Shown: one piece after another, positions 54,185 through 63,134 of the stretch | Numbering within the stretch: the stretch's first letter is position 1 | How the letters are laid out: the number at the start of each line of letters is the position of its first letter | Assembly: GCA_016841625.1 (NCBI GenBank) | Contig: JAENYU010000013.1 | Span: 1-64,000, forward strand | Direction: 5' to 3' | DNA length: 64,000 nt | From: Methanobacteriota archaeon | GTDB lineage: Archaea; Halobacteriota; Methanosarcinia; Methanosarcinales; Methanosarcinaceae | The notes under the pieces: generated by a model | Told to the model about the DNA's origin: nothing | Databases searched by the model: none | What the model saw: the letters and a program-made list of their open reading frames with translations, nothing else | Program-made: the position numbers and the translations under genes

Positions 54185-55141
54185 TTACTCCTCTCCGATC
54201 CATTCGTTGACTTTTTCGGGGTTGTTTTCGATCCACTTTGCGGCGGCATCTTCAGGGGCCATGCCGTCTTCAATATCAGTCATCACGGACTGGATGTCGT
54301 CATGGGTCCACTGGAAGCGAGTAAGGACGCCGTAAAGGTTGGGCATATCTTCTTCCAGGCCCAGTCTTGCGAGGGTCTCAACGTTGTCGGCTTCTCCGTA
54401 GAGGCCCTGGGGGTCTTCAAGATATTTAAGCTCCCAGCGGTTGAAAGCCCAGTGAGGGGACCAGAGGGTCACAACGATTGCTTCCTCATCGTCCACGGCT
54501 TTTTTTAGGGATGCGGTCATGGCTGCACTGCTGCCGGAGACCAGGGTGTAGTCCAGGTCGTATTCCGTGATTGCGGTCTCAGTGATCTGCATGATGCCTG
54601 ATCCGGGGTCGATTCCGACGATTTCGCCGTTGAACATTTCCTTGTTGTCGTTCAGTTCCTCGATGGAATCAATTTCCACATATGCGGGAACAACCAGTCC
54701 GATTGTGCAGCCTTCCAGATTCACCTGAACGGAGTCGATATCTTCTCCGTAAGTGTCCCAGTAGTTTGCCTGGGTCTGGGGGAGCCATGCGGATGTTGTA
54801 AAGTCGAACTCTCCGGCGGCTACACTCTGGTAAAGGGGTCCGGCATCCACTGCGATGATCTCCACATCAGTGTACCCTGCCTGCTGGAGCACCTGCTGGA
54901 TCACGTTGGTACTGGCAATTTCCCCGTCCCAGAGGACGTATCCGATTTTCACGGTTTCATCGAATTCCGCTAAAGCGGCTCCTTCCGGCGCCCCGTTTTC
55001 TCCCGTAGTCTCGTTTTCTTCTCCGCCTTCTTCTGCATTTTCGGCGCAACCGGCCCCGAAGAGGACGAGGCTGATAATGAGAGTTGTCACCAGAATCGAT
55101 ACTAGCTTACTTTTTTTCGGCTTAAGCTTTGTCCTGATCAA
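54185..55141 (-). CDS. Glycine betaine/osmoprotectant ABC transporter, binding protein
   Basis: A 318-residue lipoprotein: an N-terminal hydrophobic segment ends in the lipobox LVLFGAGCAEN with C32 as the lipidated residue, then an acidic linker (EEGGEENETTGENG) and an OpuAC-type binding domain with conserved tryptophans for the quaternary ammonium (YVLWDGEIAS, TSAWLPQ, LWSPHWAFNRWE). It captures betaine outside the membrane and delivers it to the permease. The gene is last in the operon, behind a 344-bp spacer with repeats. Corresponds to OtaC of M. mazei by type. Confidence 0.9.
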   Translation of the reverse strand: MIRTKLKPKKSKLVSILVTTLIISLVLFGAGCAENAEEGGEENETTGENGAPEGAALAEFDETVKIGYVLWDGEIASTNVIQQVLQQAGYTDVEIIAVDAGPLYQSVAAGEFDFTTSAWLPQTQANYWDTYGEDIDSVQVNLEGCTIGLVVPAYVEIDSIEELNDNKEMFNGEIVGIDPGSGIMQITETAITEYDLDYTLVSGSSAAMTASLKKAVDDEEAIVVTLWSPHWAFNRWELKYLEDPQGLYGEADNVETLARLGLEEDMPNLYGVLTRFQWTHDDIQSVMTDIEDGMAPEDAAAKWIENNPEKVNEWIGEE

Positions 55142-55485
55142 AATAACTACAACCTATATGCACAGTTCTACTACGTTATTTAAGATTCTGCGTATCTGAT
55201 ATTTAATGGGATTAAAGAGGCACGCGTCCGTGAAGCTCTGCACAGTTCTTCATATCTCTGCATATCTCTGCGAAGTTCTGTTAAGGAGCGGGAAATTGCC
55301 TCGATAAAATGAAAATTCCCTAAACACGGGAAAGTAAGCAGCAGGAAAGATTGGTAGCCTGCTTTTACTTCCTGTTACCCTCTGTTTACTCCCCGTTAAT
55401 ATACGCTTATAAACGTTTAAACATACGTTTAATAAAGTTTAAACATACGTTTAAACATACGTTTAAACATACGTTTGATGTCGTT
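55142..55485. other. Spacer between permease and binding-protein genes
   Basis: 344 bp with no gene; it includes the GTTTAAAC array at 55410-55477. Such a long gap within the operon may allow a separate promoter or differential expression of the binding protein. Confidence 0.55.
55410..55477. repeat. 12-bp ACGTTTAAACAT repeat array
   Basis: Four to five copies of ACGTTTAAACAT, each centred on the palindrome GTTTAAAC, in 12-bp register except for one 18-bp interruption. Confidence 0.9.
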
Positions 55486-56316
55486 TTATCTAGGGCTCAG
55501 GTGCTGGGTGATCCTGTCCAGAACAACCGCAATAATAACGATCCCGAGGCCTGCCTCGAAGCCGAGGCCGATGTCCACCCTCTGGATTCCGAAAAGCACC
55601 TGATAACCAAGCCCCCTTGCCCCGATCATTGCCGCGATTACCACCATGGAAAGGGCAAGCATGATGCACTGGTTGACCCCTGCCATAATAGTTGGGAGGG
55701 CTACCGGCAGTTCAACTTTCACAAGCTTCTGCCAGCCTGTGGACCCGAAGGCTTCGGCGACTTCCACGAGCTCTTTTGGGACCTGCTGGATTCCCAGGTT
55801 CGTGAGCCTGATTGTAGGGGGCATGGAAAAGACCACGGTTGCGATCATGCCAGGAACGTTTCCAAGCCCGAAAAAGATCAGGGCAGGGATCAGGTAGACG
55901 AAAGAAGGCATTGTCTGCATCAGGTCAAGCACCGGCCTTATGGCGTGGTTTAGGAAATCGTTTTTTGCGGAGAGGATGCCAACCGGAATTCCGATAACGA
56001 GTGCCAGCATAGCCGACGAGAGCACAAGGGCAAGGGTCTCCATGGAAAGCACCCAGAGCCCCATGTTCTGGATCAGCAAAAAGCCGACAGCCGTCCCGAC
56101 AGCAAGCTTAACGTTCCGCTTCCCTGCAAAATACGCAAAGATTGAGAGGCCGAGAATAAAGAGTTCTGGAGGCAGGAAAAGCAGGGCATCTTTCAACGCC
56201 GAGATCAGGAAGTCCAGCTGGTCGCTTATCAGGTCCAGCACCACTCCGAAGTAGTCATCAATCCAGTCCACCGCATACTCAACGGAGTCGCCTATGGGGA
56301 TCCTGGGGATTAACAT
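55486..56316 (-). CDS. Osmoprotectant ABC transporter, permease
   Basis: A 276-residue membrane protein with about six hydrophobic segments and the ABC permease EAA-type loop (VEVAEAFGSTGWQKLVKVEL, near residue 190). It is the OpuAB/ProW type. Its start codon overlaps the end of the ATPase gene by 7 bp, so the two are translationally coupled. Confidence 0.92.
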   Translation of the reverse strand: MLIPRIPIGDSVEYAVDWIDDYFGVVLDLISDQLDFLISALKDALLFLPPELFILGLSIFAYFAGKRNVKLAVGTAVGFLLIQNMGLWVLSMETLALVLSSAMLALVIGIPVGILSAKNDFLNHAIRPVLDLMQTMPSFVYLIPALIFFGLGNVPGMIATVVFSMPPTIRLTNLGIQQVPKELVEVAEAFGSTGWQKLVKVELPVALPTIMAGVNQCIMLALSMVVIAAMIGARGLGYQVLFGIQRVDIGLGFEAGLGIVIIAVVLDRITQHLSPR

Positions 56317-57779
56317 GCGTTCACCTCCAGCTCCTTATCGACACTTCCGGTTTCCTTATTCTCAAGGTCCTTATTCTCAAGGTCTTTATTCTCAAGGTCT
56401 CTGTTTACTTTGATCTCAGGAGGCGCTTTTCCCTTTAATTCCCCATCAGCTTCACCTGAGACAGGGCTTTCGGGAGCATTGCCGCTTTCGACTGTATTTT
56501 CCCCGGAAATCCGTTCAGGAGACTCTATTTCGGCTGTGTTTTTTACTTCAGCCCCGGTAGCTTCGGTCTCGAGATCGGAGGTGTCTCCGGTATCTTCGGA
56601 CATTGCCAGGGCTCCGAGTACGGTCCCACGAACGATGATTCCTTTAAGTTTCCCGCTTTCATTGACTACGGGTAGGGGGTATTCGCTGCCTGCAATAAGG
56701 GGGATGATTTCGTTCAGGGGCATTTCAGGGGGTACTGAGGGGACATCCCTGATCAGGGATTCGAAGCTCTTTTTGGATTTCAGGGCATCCACTGCATCGT
56801 CTATCATAAGGATGCCTTTCAAAAGCCTGTTTTTCCCTTCCACCACGAAAATCGAGGAAATCCCGTGCTCCTTCATCAGCTGCACGGCAACCCTGGGCCC
56901 GGAATTTATGGATACGAGCGGCTCCGGTCTCCACATCACGGCTTCGGCAGTGAGGACTTTTGAACGGTCCACGCCGGCAACGAATTTCGAGACGTAGGAA
57001 TCTGCAGGGTTGGTCAGGATCTCTTCCGGAGTGCCGATCTGGACAACTTCCCCATCTTTCATAAGCGCGATTCGGTCCCCGAGTTTAAGGGCCTCGTCAA
57101 GGTCGTGGGATACGAAGATGATTGTTTTTTGCATCGCGTCTTCCAGGGAAAGCAGTTCGTCCTGCATCTCGGACCTGATGAGGGGGTCGAGAGCACTGAA
57201 CGCTTCGTCCATGAGCAGGATGTCGGGGTCGTTTGCAAGAGCCCGGGCAAGCCCGACTCTCTGTTTCATCCCCCCGCTGAGCTGGGTTATTTTGCTCTGC
57301 TGGTGCCCTTTGAGTCCAACGGTTTCGATTGCGATCCCGGCTTTTGCGTAGCGCTCTTCTTTTTTGACTCCCTGGATTTCCAGGCCGTAGGCCACGTTAT
57401 CGAGCACGGTCCTGTGAGGGAGCAGGGCAAAGTTCTGGAAGACCATGCCAAGCTTGCTCCTGCGGATCTTCCTCAGGGCTTCTGCATCCATGGACGCGAT
57501 GTCCTGCCCGTCAATAAGGATGCTCCCGGTCGTGGGGTCAATAAGGCGGTTTATGCAGCGCAAAAGAGTGGACTTTCCCGAACCCGAAAGGCCCATAATA
57601 ACAAATGTTTCTCCTTCATACACTTCGAAACTGACATTGTTAAGTCCGATAGTCTGTTTCGTTTCTTCAAAAATTTCGTCTTTGGAGTAACCTTTATCAA
57701 GAAGAGAAATCACTTTCAGGGGGTTTTTTCCAAAAATCTTTGAGATGTTTCTAATCTCCAGTTTTACTTTCCTATCCAC
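56310..57779 (-). CDS. Osmoprotectant ABC transporter, ATPase with CBS domains
   Basis: A 489-residue OpuAA/ProV-type ATPase: Walker A GLSGSGKST (63-71), signature LSGGMKQR (167-174), Walker B ILLMDEAF (187-194), then VSHD. Residues about 275-400 form a tandem CBS pair, the ionic-strength sensor in OpuA. The C-terminus is unusually long (400-489), acidic and repeat-like (RDLENKDLENKDLENKE), encoded by a 15-bp repeat at 56355-56399. First gene of the operon; a TATA box lies at 57892-57902. Confidence 0.93.
   Translation of the reverse strand: MDRKVKLEIRNISKIFGKNPLKVISLLDKGYSKDEIFEETKQTIGLNNVSFEVYEGETFVIMGLSGSGKSTLLRCINRLIDPTTGSILIDGQDIASMDAEALRKIRRSKLGMVFQNFALLPHRTVLDNVAYGLEIQGVKKEERYAKAGIAIETVGLKGHQQSKITQLSGGMKQRVGLARALANDPDILLMDEAFSALDPLIRSEMQDELLSLEDAMQKTIIFVSHDLDEALKLGDRIALMKDGEVVQIGTPEEILTNPADSYVSKFVAGVDRSKVLTAEAVMWRPEPLVSINSGPRVAVQLMKEHGISSIFVVEGKNRLLKGILMIDDAVDALKSKKSFESLIRDVPSVPPEMPLNEIIPLIAGSEYPLPVVNESGKLKGIIVRGTVLGALAMSEDTGDTSDLETEATGAEVKNTAEIESPERISGENTVESGNAPESPVSGEADGELKGKAPPEIKVNRDLENKDLENKDLENKETGSVDKELEVNAC
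56355..56399. repeat. 15-bp tandem repeat x3 in the ATPase tail
   Basis: Three near-perfect copies of CTTATTCTCAAGGTC encode the ENKDL repeats. Confidence 0.9.
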
Positions 57780-57891
57780 AATAAAACCTCGGGATAACCA
57801 CCACAGTGGCTCCTTTGGGAAATCTGAGTAAAAATTCGGAATATTTGATTCAGAAAACCTTTACATTGATTAATATAAATTGATAGGCTAT

Positions 57892-57902
57892 ATTATATAT
57901 AG
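57892..57902 (-). promoter_or_regulatory. TATA box of the osmoprotectant transporter operon
   Basis: CTATATATAAT on the minus strand, about 115-120 bp upstream of the ATPase start, leaving a leader of about 90 nt. Confidence 0.55.
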
Positions 57903-58355
57903 TTTCTTGCAAAAGCTATAAATATTTTTTATCTTTATGAAAATTATTTTTTTCTATTTTGTAAATATATATCCTTAGTTTTCATATTTTAAGCGCATAA
58001 TTCAATATCTGGGTACCTTCATGCGTCTAAAAATGCGGAAATAAGGGTTAGCGAGCTTGCATCGGCTTATAGCCAGTAAGGGTCCATAAGGCTCTTTGCA
58101 GTAATATATTACTATCAGGGCTACATGCAGGGTTACGGCAGACAAACGATATTCTTTTCATTATGAAAAGCAGGCACTGGGGAACAAAAACAGCGTTTTC
58201 TGGGAGAAGATCAGAAGGACAGGAAAATCTGGGGGGAGGGAACCTGAAGGATAGGGAGATCAGGATATCAGGATATCAGGAAATTCGGAGGACAGAAGGA
58301 CAGGAGGATAGGGAGGGCAGCTTGAAGGAAACCCGGGGCTCCTATCATTAGAATA

Positions 58356-58364
58356 TTTATATAT
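58356..58364 (+). promoter_or_regulatory. TATA box of carAB
   Basis: TTTATATAT, about 85-90 bp before carA. A start near 58388 would leave a leader of about 60 nt. Confidence 0.6.
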
Positions 58365-58449
58365 CAAAAGGTATATGAAAATCAAAAGGAGTTCAGAGTC
58401 ATCGTAACACTTATACGTCACCTATGACATTTATGCGCAGGTTCAGATG

Positions 58450-59556
58450 ATGAAGGCAGTACTAGGCTTAGAAGACGGAACAGTTATTAAAGGCACGGGT
58501 TTCGGTGCCGAAGGAACAGCGTGCGGCGAACTTGTTTTTACAACTCAATTCACGGGATATGAAGAGGCTCTAACCGACCCTTCCTACAAGGGGCAGATCC
58601 TTATGTTCACCTATCCCCTCATTGGGAACTACGGGGTCAGTGGAGAGCGTTTCCAGTCCGATAACATCCATGCGGAGGGGCTTGTGGTGCGGGAGGCATG
58701 TAAGAACCCCTACCACTACAAATCCACCCGTTCCATTCACCGATTTTTAGAGGACGAGGGAAAAGCCGGGATAGAAGGCGTGGACACCCGGGCTCTTACC
58801 ATCAAGACCAGGGAACGCGGGACTCTCAGGGCTGCCCTTATCACGGGGAGCGACGACGGGGAGGAAGCCGTGGAAATGGCAAGAAATTTCCCCCAGATCT
58901 CGGACCAGGAACTGATCTCCCTTGTCACCTGCAAGGAAGCCTACTCCATCCCGGCGGCAAAGGGGGCCTGGAAAGGGAGCGGGAATCCCAGAAAAGCGGT
59001 CGTAATCGACCTCGGGATCAAGAGGAATATCCTGAAAAACCTCAGCAAGAGGGGGATTGACCTGACAGTTGTCCCGGCAACAGCAACGCCAAAGGAAATC
59101 GAAAGCTATGAACCCGACCTCCTCTTTGTTTCAAACGGGCCGGGAGACCCCGAACTTGCAACTGACGCAATCAATGCGGTCAAACACTTCGCGGGCACGG
59201 TCCCGGTCTGCGGGATCTGCTTTGGGCACCAGATCATTTCCCTGGCTATGGGAGCCAGGACCTACAAGCTCAAATTCGGGCACAGGGGAGGAAACCAGCC
59301 TGTAAAGGACCTGGTGGAAAATAAGGTCTTTATCACTTCCCAGAACCACGGCTTTGCGGTGGACGCCGATTCCCTGGAAGGGACAGGGCTCTATGTGAAG
59401 TACCTCAACACAAACGACAGGACCGTGGAAGGCGTGTCCCACAAAGACCTGGACATTTTCAGCGTGCAGTTCCACCCGGAAGCCCATGCGGGACCCACGG
59501 ATACGGAGGAAGTCTTCTTTGGGAAGGTTGTAAAAGTCCTCGGGGGTGAGGTCTGA
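58450..59556 (+). CDS. carA: Carbamoyl-phosphate synthase, small subunit
   Basis: Glutaminase subunit that releases ammonia for carbamoyl phosphate, used in arginine and pyrimidine synthesis. The class I amidotransferase domain occupies the C-terminal half: nucleophile C in VPVCGICFGHQ (near residue 257) with H and E in SVQFHPEA (near 342-344). The 368-residue length is normal. Two ATGs lie in tandem (58447 and 58450); the second has better spacing from AGGTTC. The stop overlaps the carB start by one base. Confidence 0.95.
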   Translation: MKAVLGLEDGTVIKGTGFGAEGTACGELVFTTQFTGYEEALTDPSYKGQILMFTYPLIGNYGVSGERFQSDNIHAEGLVVREACKNPYHYKSTRSIHRFLEDEGKAGIEGVDTRALTIKTRERGTLRAALITGSDDGEEAVEMARNFPQISDQELISLVTCKEAYSIPAAKGAWKGSGNPRKAVVIDLGIKRNILKNLSKRGIDLTVVPATATPKEIESYEPDLLFVSNGPGDPELATDAINAVKHFAGTVPVCGICFGHQIISLAMGARTYKLKFGHRGGNQPVKDLVENKVFITSQNHGFAVDADSLEGTGLYVKYLNTNDRTVEGVSHKDLDIFSVQFHPEAHAGPTDTEEVFFGKVVKVLGGEV

Positions 59557-62500
59557 TGCCAAAGCGCACTGACATTAAGAAAGTTCTCCTTATAGGGTCG
59601 GGCCCGATCACTATCGGGCAGGCCGCAGAATTCGACTTTTCGGGCAGTCAGGCCTGCAGGTCCCTGAAGGAAGAGGGATACAAAGTTGTCCTCGTTAACT
59701 CTAACCCTGCAACCATCATGACCGACCCCGAGATGGCGGACGCGGTCTATATCGAGCCCCTGGACGCCAAAATCGTTGCAAAGATTATCGAAAAGGAAAG
59801 GCCTGACGGGATCATTGCCGGGATCGGCGGGCAGACCGGACTCAACATCACCAGTGAGCTTGCCGAGATGGGCGTCCTTGAAAAGTTCGGGGTAGAGACC
59901 CTGGGGACCCCTGTGGAAGCCATTACGAACACGGAAGACAGGGAGCTTTTCAAAGAGACCATGCTCAGGATCGGGGAGAAAGTCCCCCTTAGCAGGGCGG
60001 TCTCTTCCCTTAAAGAAACCGAAGAAGTGGTCGAGGAACTCGGGCTTCCCCTGATCATCCGCCCGGCTTACACCCTGGGAGGGGCAGGCGGCGGGATTGC
60101 CCGCACAAAGGAAGAATTGCTCGAGATTACTGAAAGGGGCTTGAGACGCAGCAGGATCAACCAGGTCCTGATCGAGGAAAGCGTGCTCGGCTGGGCTGAA
60201 GTCGAGTACGAGGTCATGAGGGACGCAAACGATACCTGTATCGTGATCTGTAACATGGAAAACCTCGATCCCATGGGCGTGCACACCGGGGAATCCGCAG
60301 TTGTTGCTCCTTCCCAGACCCTGACCGACGAAGAGCACCAGATGCTAAGAAGCGCTTCCATCAAGATCATCCGCGCCCTCAAGATCGAAGGAGGGTGCAA
60401 CATCCAGTACGCCCTCAAGGAAGGGGACTACCGCATTGTGGAAGTCAACCCGAGGGTCTCAAGGTCTTCAGCCCTGGCATCAAAAGCAACGGGGTACCCG
60501 ATTGCCCGTGTGACTGCAAAGATCGCTGTCGGGATGACCCTGGACGAGATTGTAAACAGCGTCACTAAAAATACTCCTGCTTCTTTTGAACCGGCCCTGG
60601 ACTATGTGATTACGAAGATCCCCAGGTGGCCCTTTGACAAGTTCACAACCGCGGACAAGACCCTGACCACTGCCATGAAAAGTACGGGAGAAGTCATGGC
60701 AATCGGCAGGACGATTGAAGAGTCCCTGCTCAAAGCCTTCAAGTCCCTTGACATCGACAGCCAGCTCGGGCAGAAGGACTGGGACGCTCACGAGATCACG
60801 ACGCTCCTCAAGACCCCTACCAGTGAACGTCTTTTTGTTATCTTCAACGCCCTTGAGAAAGGTTATTCCATAAAGGAGATCTGCGAGCTTTCGGGTATCA
60901 ACCCCTTCTTCGTCTCGAAGATGAAGAAAATCGTGGACATGGAAAAGCGCATCCGCGTAGAAGAACTCACTCCGGAGCTTCTCCGCGAAGCAAAAAAGAT
61001 GGGTTTTCCGGACTCACGCCTCTCGGAACTGACCGGGAAGAGCATGGCGGAAATCAGTGACCTCAGGCACGCAGCAGGAATCGTTGCAACCTTCAAGATG
61101 GTGGATACCTGCGCAGCCGAATTCCAGGCAGCAACTCCTTATTATTACTCTACATACGAAGACAGCTGCGAGACCAACCCGACTGACCGGAAGAAGATCC
61201 TTATCCTGGGAGCAGGGCCAATCAGGATCGGGCAGGGAATTGAATTCGACTACTGTACCGTGCACGCGGTAACGGCGCTTCGGGAAGAGGGAATCGAGAC
61301 CCACATCATCAACAACAACCCCGAGACCGTGTCTACGGACTTCGACACCTCGGATAAGCTCTTTTTTGAGCCCCTGACCCTGGAATACGTGATGAACGTG
61401 ATCGAGAGGGAAAGGCCGTACGGGGTCCTGGTGCAGTTCGGAGGGCAGACCTCGGTGAACCTGGCAATCCCCCTGAAAAAGGAACTCCAGCGCAGGACGG
61501 ACCTGGACACCGTGATCATGGGCACTGACCCCGATGACATGGACTTTGCCGAGGACAGGGAAAAGTTCCACCTGATGATGGAAGAACTCGGGATCGAACA
61601 GCCCGAAGGCGGGTATGCGACCTCCGAGGCGGAAGCCATTGAGGTTGCAAAAACCATCGGGTTTCCTGTCCTGGTCCGCCCCTCCTACGTGCTCGGGGGA
61701 AGGGCAATGGAAATCGTTTACGACGAAACCGAACTCCAGCGCTACATGAAAGAGGCTGTCCGGGTCTCTCCTGAACACCCGATCCTGATCGACGACTTCC
61801 TGGAAGAGGCCTGCGAAATAGATGTTGATGCGGTCTGCGACCAGCAGGACGTGCTGATAGGCGCTATCATGGAACACATCGAGGAAGCCGGGGTGCACTC
61901 CGGAGACTCCGCCTGTGTGATCCCTCCGCAGTCGCTTTCAGAAGAGACCCTGGAAAAAGTCAGGGAGTACACCCGGAAAATTGCTCTTGCCCTGAAGGTG
62001 AAGGGTTTGATCAATATCCAGATGGCGGAAAAGGACGGGAAGGTCTTCGTGCTCGAAGCAAACCCCCGTTCCAGCCGGACGATTCCTTTCGTCTCCAAGG
62101 CTGTCGGAATCCCCCTTGCCAAGATCGCGGCAAAAGTCATTGCAGGGCACAGCCTGAAGGACATGGGCTACACCGACGAGCCGAAAGTAAAACACGTCTC
62201 GGTAAAAGAAGTCCTCCTGCCCTTTGACAAGCTCCCCGGAGCAGACCCGGTGCTGGGTCCGGAAATGAAGAGTACGGGCGAGGTCATGGGCATTGACTAC
62301 GATTTCGGAAGGGCTTACTTCAAGGCAGAAATTGCCGCAGAAAACCTCCTCCCCCTGACCGGGAAGGTCTTCCTCTCCATCCGGAGGGCGGACAAGCCCA
62401 AACTTGTGGAAATTGCGCGGAAACTCGAGGCTGCAGGGCTTGAGCTCATGGGCACCAGCGGAACGGCCAACTACCTGGCAGACCACGGGATTTTCCTGGA

Positions 62501-62762
62501 CACGGTCAAGAAGGTGCACGACGGAAGCCCGAACGTAATCGACATGATGCGCCGGGACGAAGTCTCCCTGATCATCAACACCCCGACAAGCAGGCTGTCC
62601 AGGCGGGACGGTTCAAGGATCAGGAGGGCAGCCGTGGACTTCAAGGTACCCTACATTACCACGATCCAGGCAGCAAAAGCCGCAGCAGATGCCATCGAGT
62701 GCATGAAGAAAGGGAACCTGACCATCAAGTCGATCAACGAGTACCACGCCGAGATCGAGTAA
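59556..62762 (+). CDS. carB: Carbamoyl-phosphate synthase, large subunit
   Basis: The 1068-residue synthetase subunit has two homologous ATP-grasp halves: the first begins KKVLLIGSGPITIGQAAEFD, the second KKILILGAGPIRIGQGIEFD near residue 547. The first half makes carboxyphosphate and carbamate, the second carbamoyl phosphate. The C-terminal MGS-like allosteric domain is present (from about residue 930, VFLSIRRADKPKLVEIARK, with GTSGTANYL). GGGGTGAGG within the carA end serves as ribosome site. It ends at a terminator hairpin at 62798-62824. Confidence 0.96.
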   Translation: MPKRTDIKKVLLIGSGPITIGQAAEFDFSGSQACRSLKEEGYKVVLVNSNPATIMTDPEMADAVYIEPLDAKIVAKIIEKERPDGIIAGIGGQTGLNITSELAEMGVLEKFGVETLGTPVEAITNTEDRELFKETMLRIGEKVPLSRAVSSLKETEEVVEELGLPLIIRPAYTLGGAGGGIARTKEELLEITERGLRRSRINQVLIEESVLGWAEVEYEVMRDANDTCIVICNMENLDPMGVHTGESAVVAPSQTLTDEEHQMLRSASIKIIRALKIEGGCNIQYALKEGDYRIVEVNPRVSRSSALASKATGYPIARVTAKIAVGMTLDEIVNSVTKNTPASFEPALDYVITKIPRWPFDKFTTADKTLTTAMKSTGEVMAIGRTIEESLLKAFKSLDIDSQLGQKDWDAHEITTLLKTPTSERLFVIFNALEKGYSIKEICELSGINPFFVSKMKKIVDMEKRIRVEELTPELLREAKKMGFPDSRLSELTGKSMAEISDLRHAAGIVATFKMVDTCAAEFQAATPYYYSTYEDSCETNPTDRKKILILGAGPIRIGQGIEFDYCTVHAVTALREEGIETHIINNNPETVSTDFDTSDKLFFEPLTLEYVMNVIERERPYGVLVQFGGQTSVNLAIPLKKELQRRTDLDTVIMGTDPDDMDFAEDREKFHLMMEELGIEQPEGGYATSEAEAIEVAKTIGFPVLVRPSYVLGGRAMEIVYDETELQRYMKEAVRVSPEHPILIDDFLEEACEIDVDAVCDQQDVLIGAIMEHIEEAGVHSGDSACVIPPQSLSEETLEKVREYTRKIALALKVKGLINIQMAEKDGKVFVLEANPRSSRTIPFVSKAVGIPLAKIAAKVIAGHSLKDMGYTDEPKVKHVSVKEVLLPFDKLPGADPVLGPEMKSTGEVMGIDYDFGRAYFKAEIAAENLLPLTGKVFLSIRRADKPKLVEIARKLEAAGLELMGTSGTANYLADHGIFLDTVKKVHDGSPNVIDMMRRDEVSLIINTPTSRLSRRDGSRIRRAAVDFKVPYITTIQAAKAAADAIECMKKGNLTIKSINEYHAEIE

Positions 62763-62797
62763 ACCGGCCGGGATTGTTAAAGAAAAGAAGTGAATAT

Positions 62798-62824
62798 TCC
62801 GGCATAGCGCCGGAAATTTTTTTC
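62798..62824 (+). terminator. carAB terminator
   Basis: TTCCGGC and GCCGGAA pair around ATAGC, followed by seven T residues. Confidence 0.75.
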
Positions 62825-62896
62825 TATATTTAGATCCATTAGCGATACCTGTACAATAGCTGTAAATATCTGTCTTCATAATTATCTGTCAGAACC

Positions 62897-62904
62897 TTAT
62901 ATTA
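62897..62904 (+). promoter_or_regulatory. TATA-like box of argG
   Basis: TTATATTA; a start about 25 bp downstream would fall at the first palindrome of the array that follows. Confidence 0.5.
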
Positions 62905-62930
62905 TCTGACAATATCTGAATACATTTAAA

Positions 62931-62988
62931 GTACATCGGAATGTATCAAAGTACATCGGAATGTATCAAAGTACATCGGAATGTATAT
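62931..62988. promoter_or_regulatory. Three phased palindromes upstream of argG
   Basis: GTACATCGGAATGTATCAAA occurs three times, at 62931, 62951 and 62971 (the third incomplete at its end). Each unit holds the inverted repeat TACAT-CGGA-ATGTA. The 20-bp spacing is about two helical turns, so a repressor could bind all three on one face. Their place just after the TATA-like box suits an operator. A degraded fourth copy (ATACATTTAAA) lies just upstream. Confidence 0.7.
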
Positions 62989-63134
62989 GACATGATCCGA
63001 ATTACGTCTGAAGCAGATCGAAATTGTATCTGAATCATCAATATTAAATCCGAATTAGCTCGGAATTCTCAAGTTCACTTTTCATCGCAAATTCCCACTG
63101 TTTGCGAAATTTGCGAAAAAAGGGGTAGAATATC

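Larger units (their letters stand above)
57780..58449. other. Divergent region between transporter operon and carA
   Basis: 660 bp with promoters for both directions (TATA-like runs at 57892-57902 and 58356-58364). Around 58255-58320 there are short direct repeats (AGGATATC twice, AGGACAG and variants). A 62-codon frame at 58163-58351 is made of these repeats and is not credible. Confidence 0.6.

Noticed and set aside
58163-58351. 62-codon frame before carA
   Set aside because: Made of short repeats, no ribosome site, and lies in the carA promoter region.
62931-62988. CRISPR-like direct repeats
   Set aside because: Unit of 20 bp with no spacers, and a palindrome in each unit; better read as an operator array or tandem repeat.
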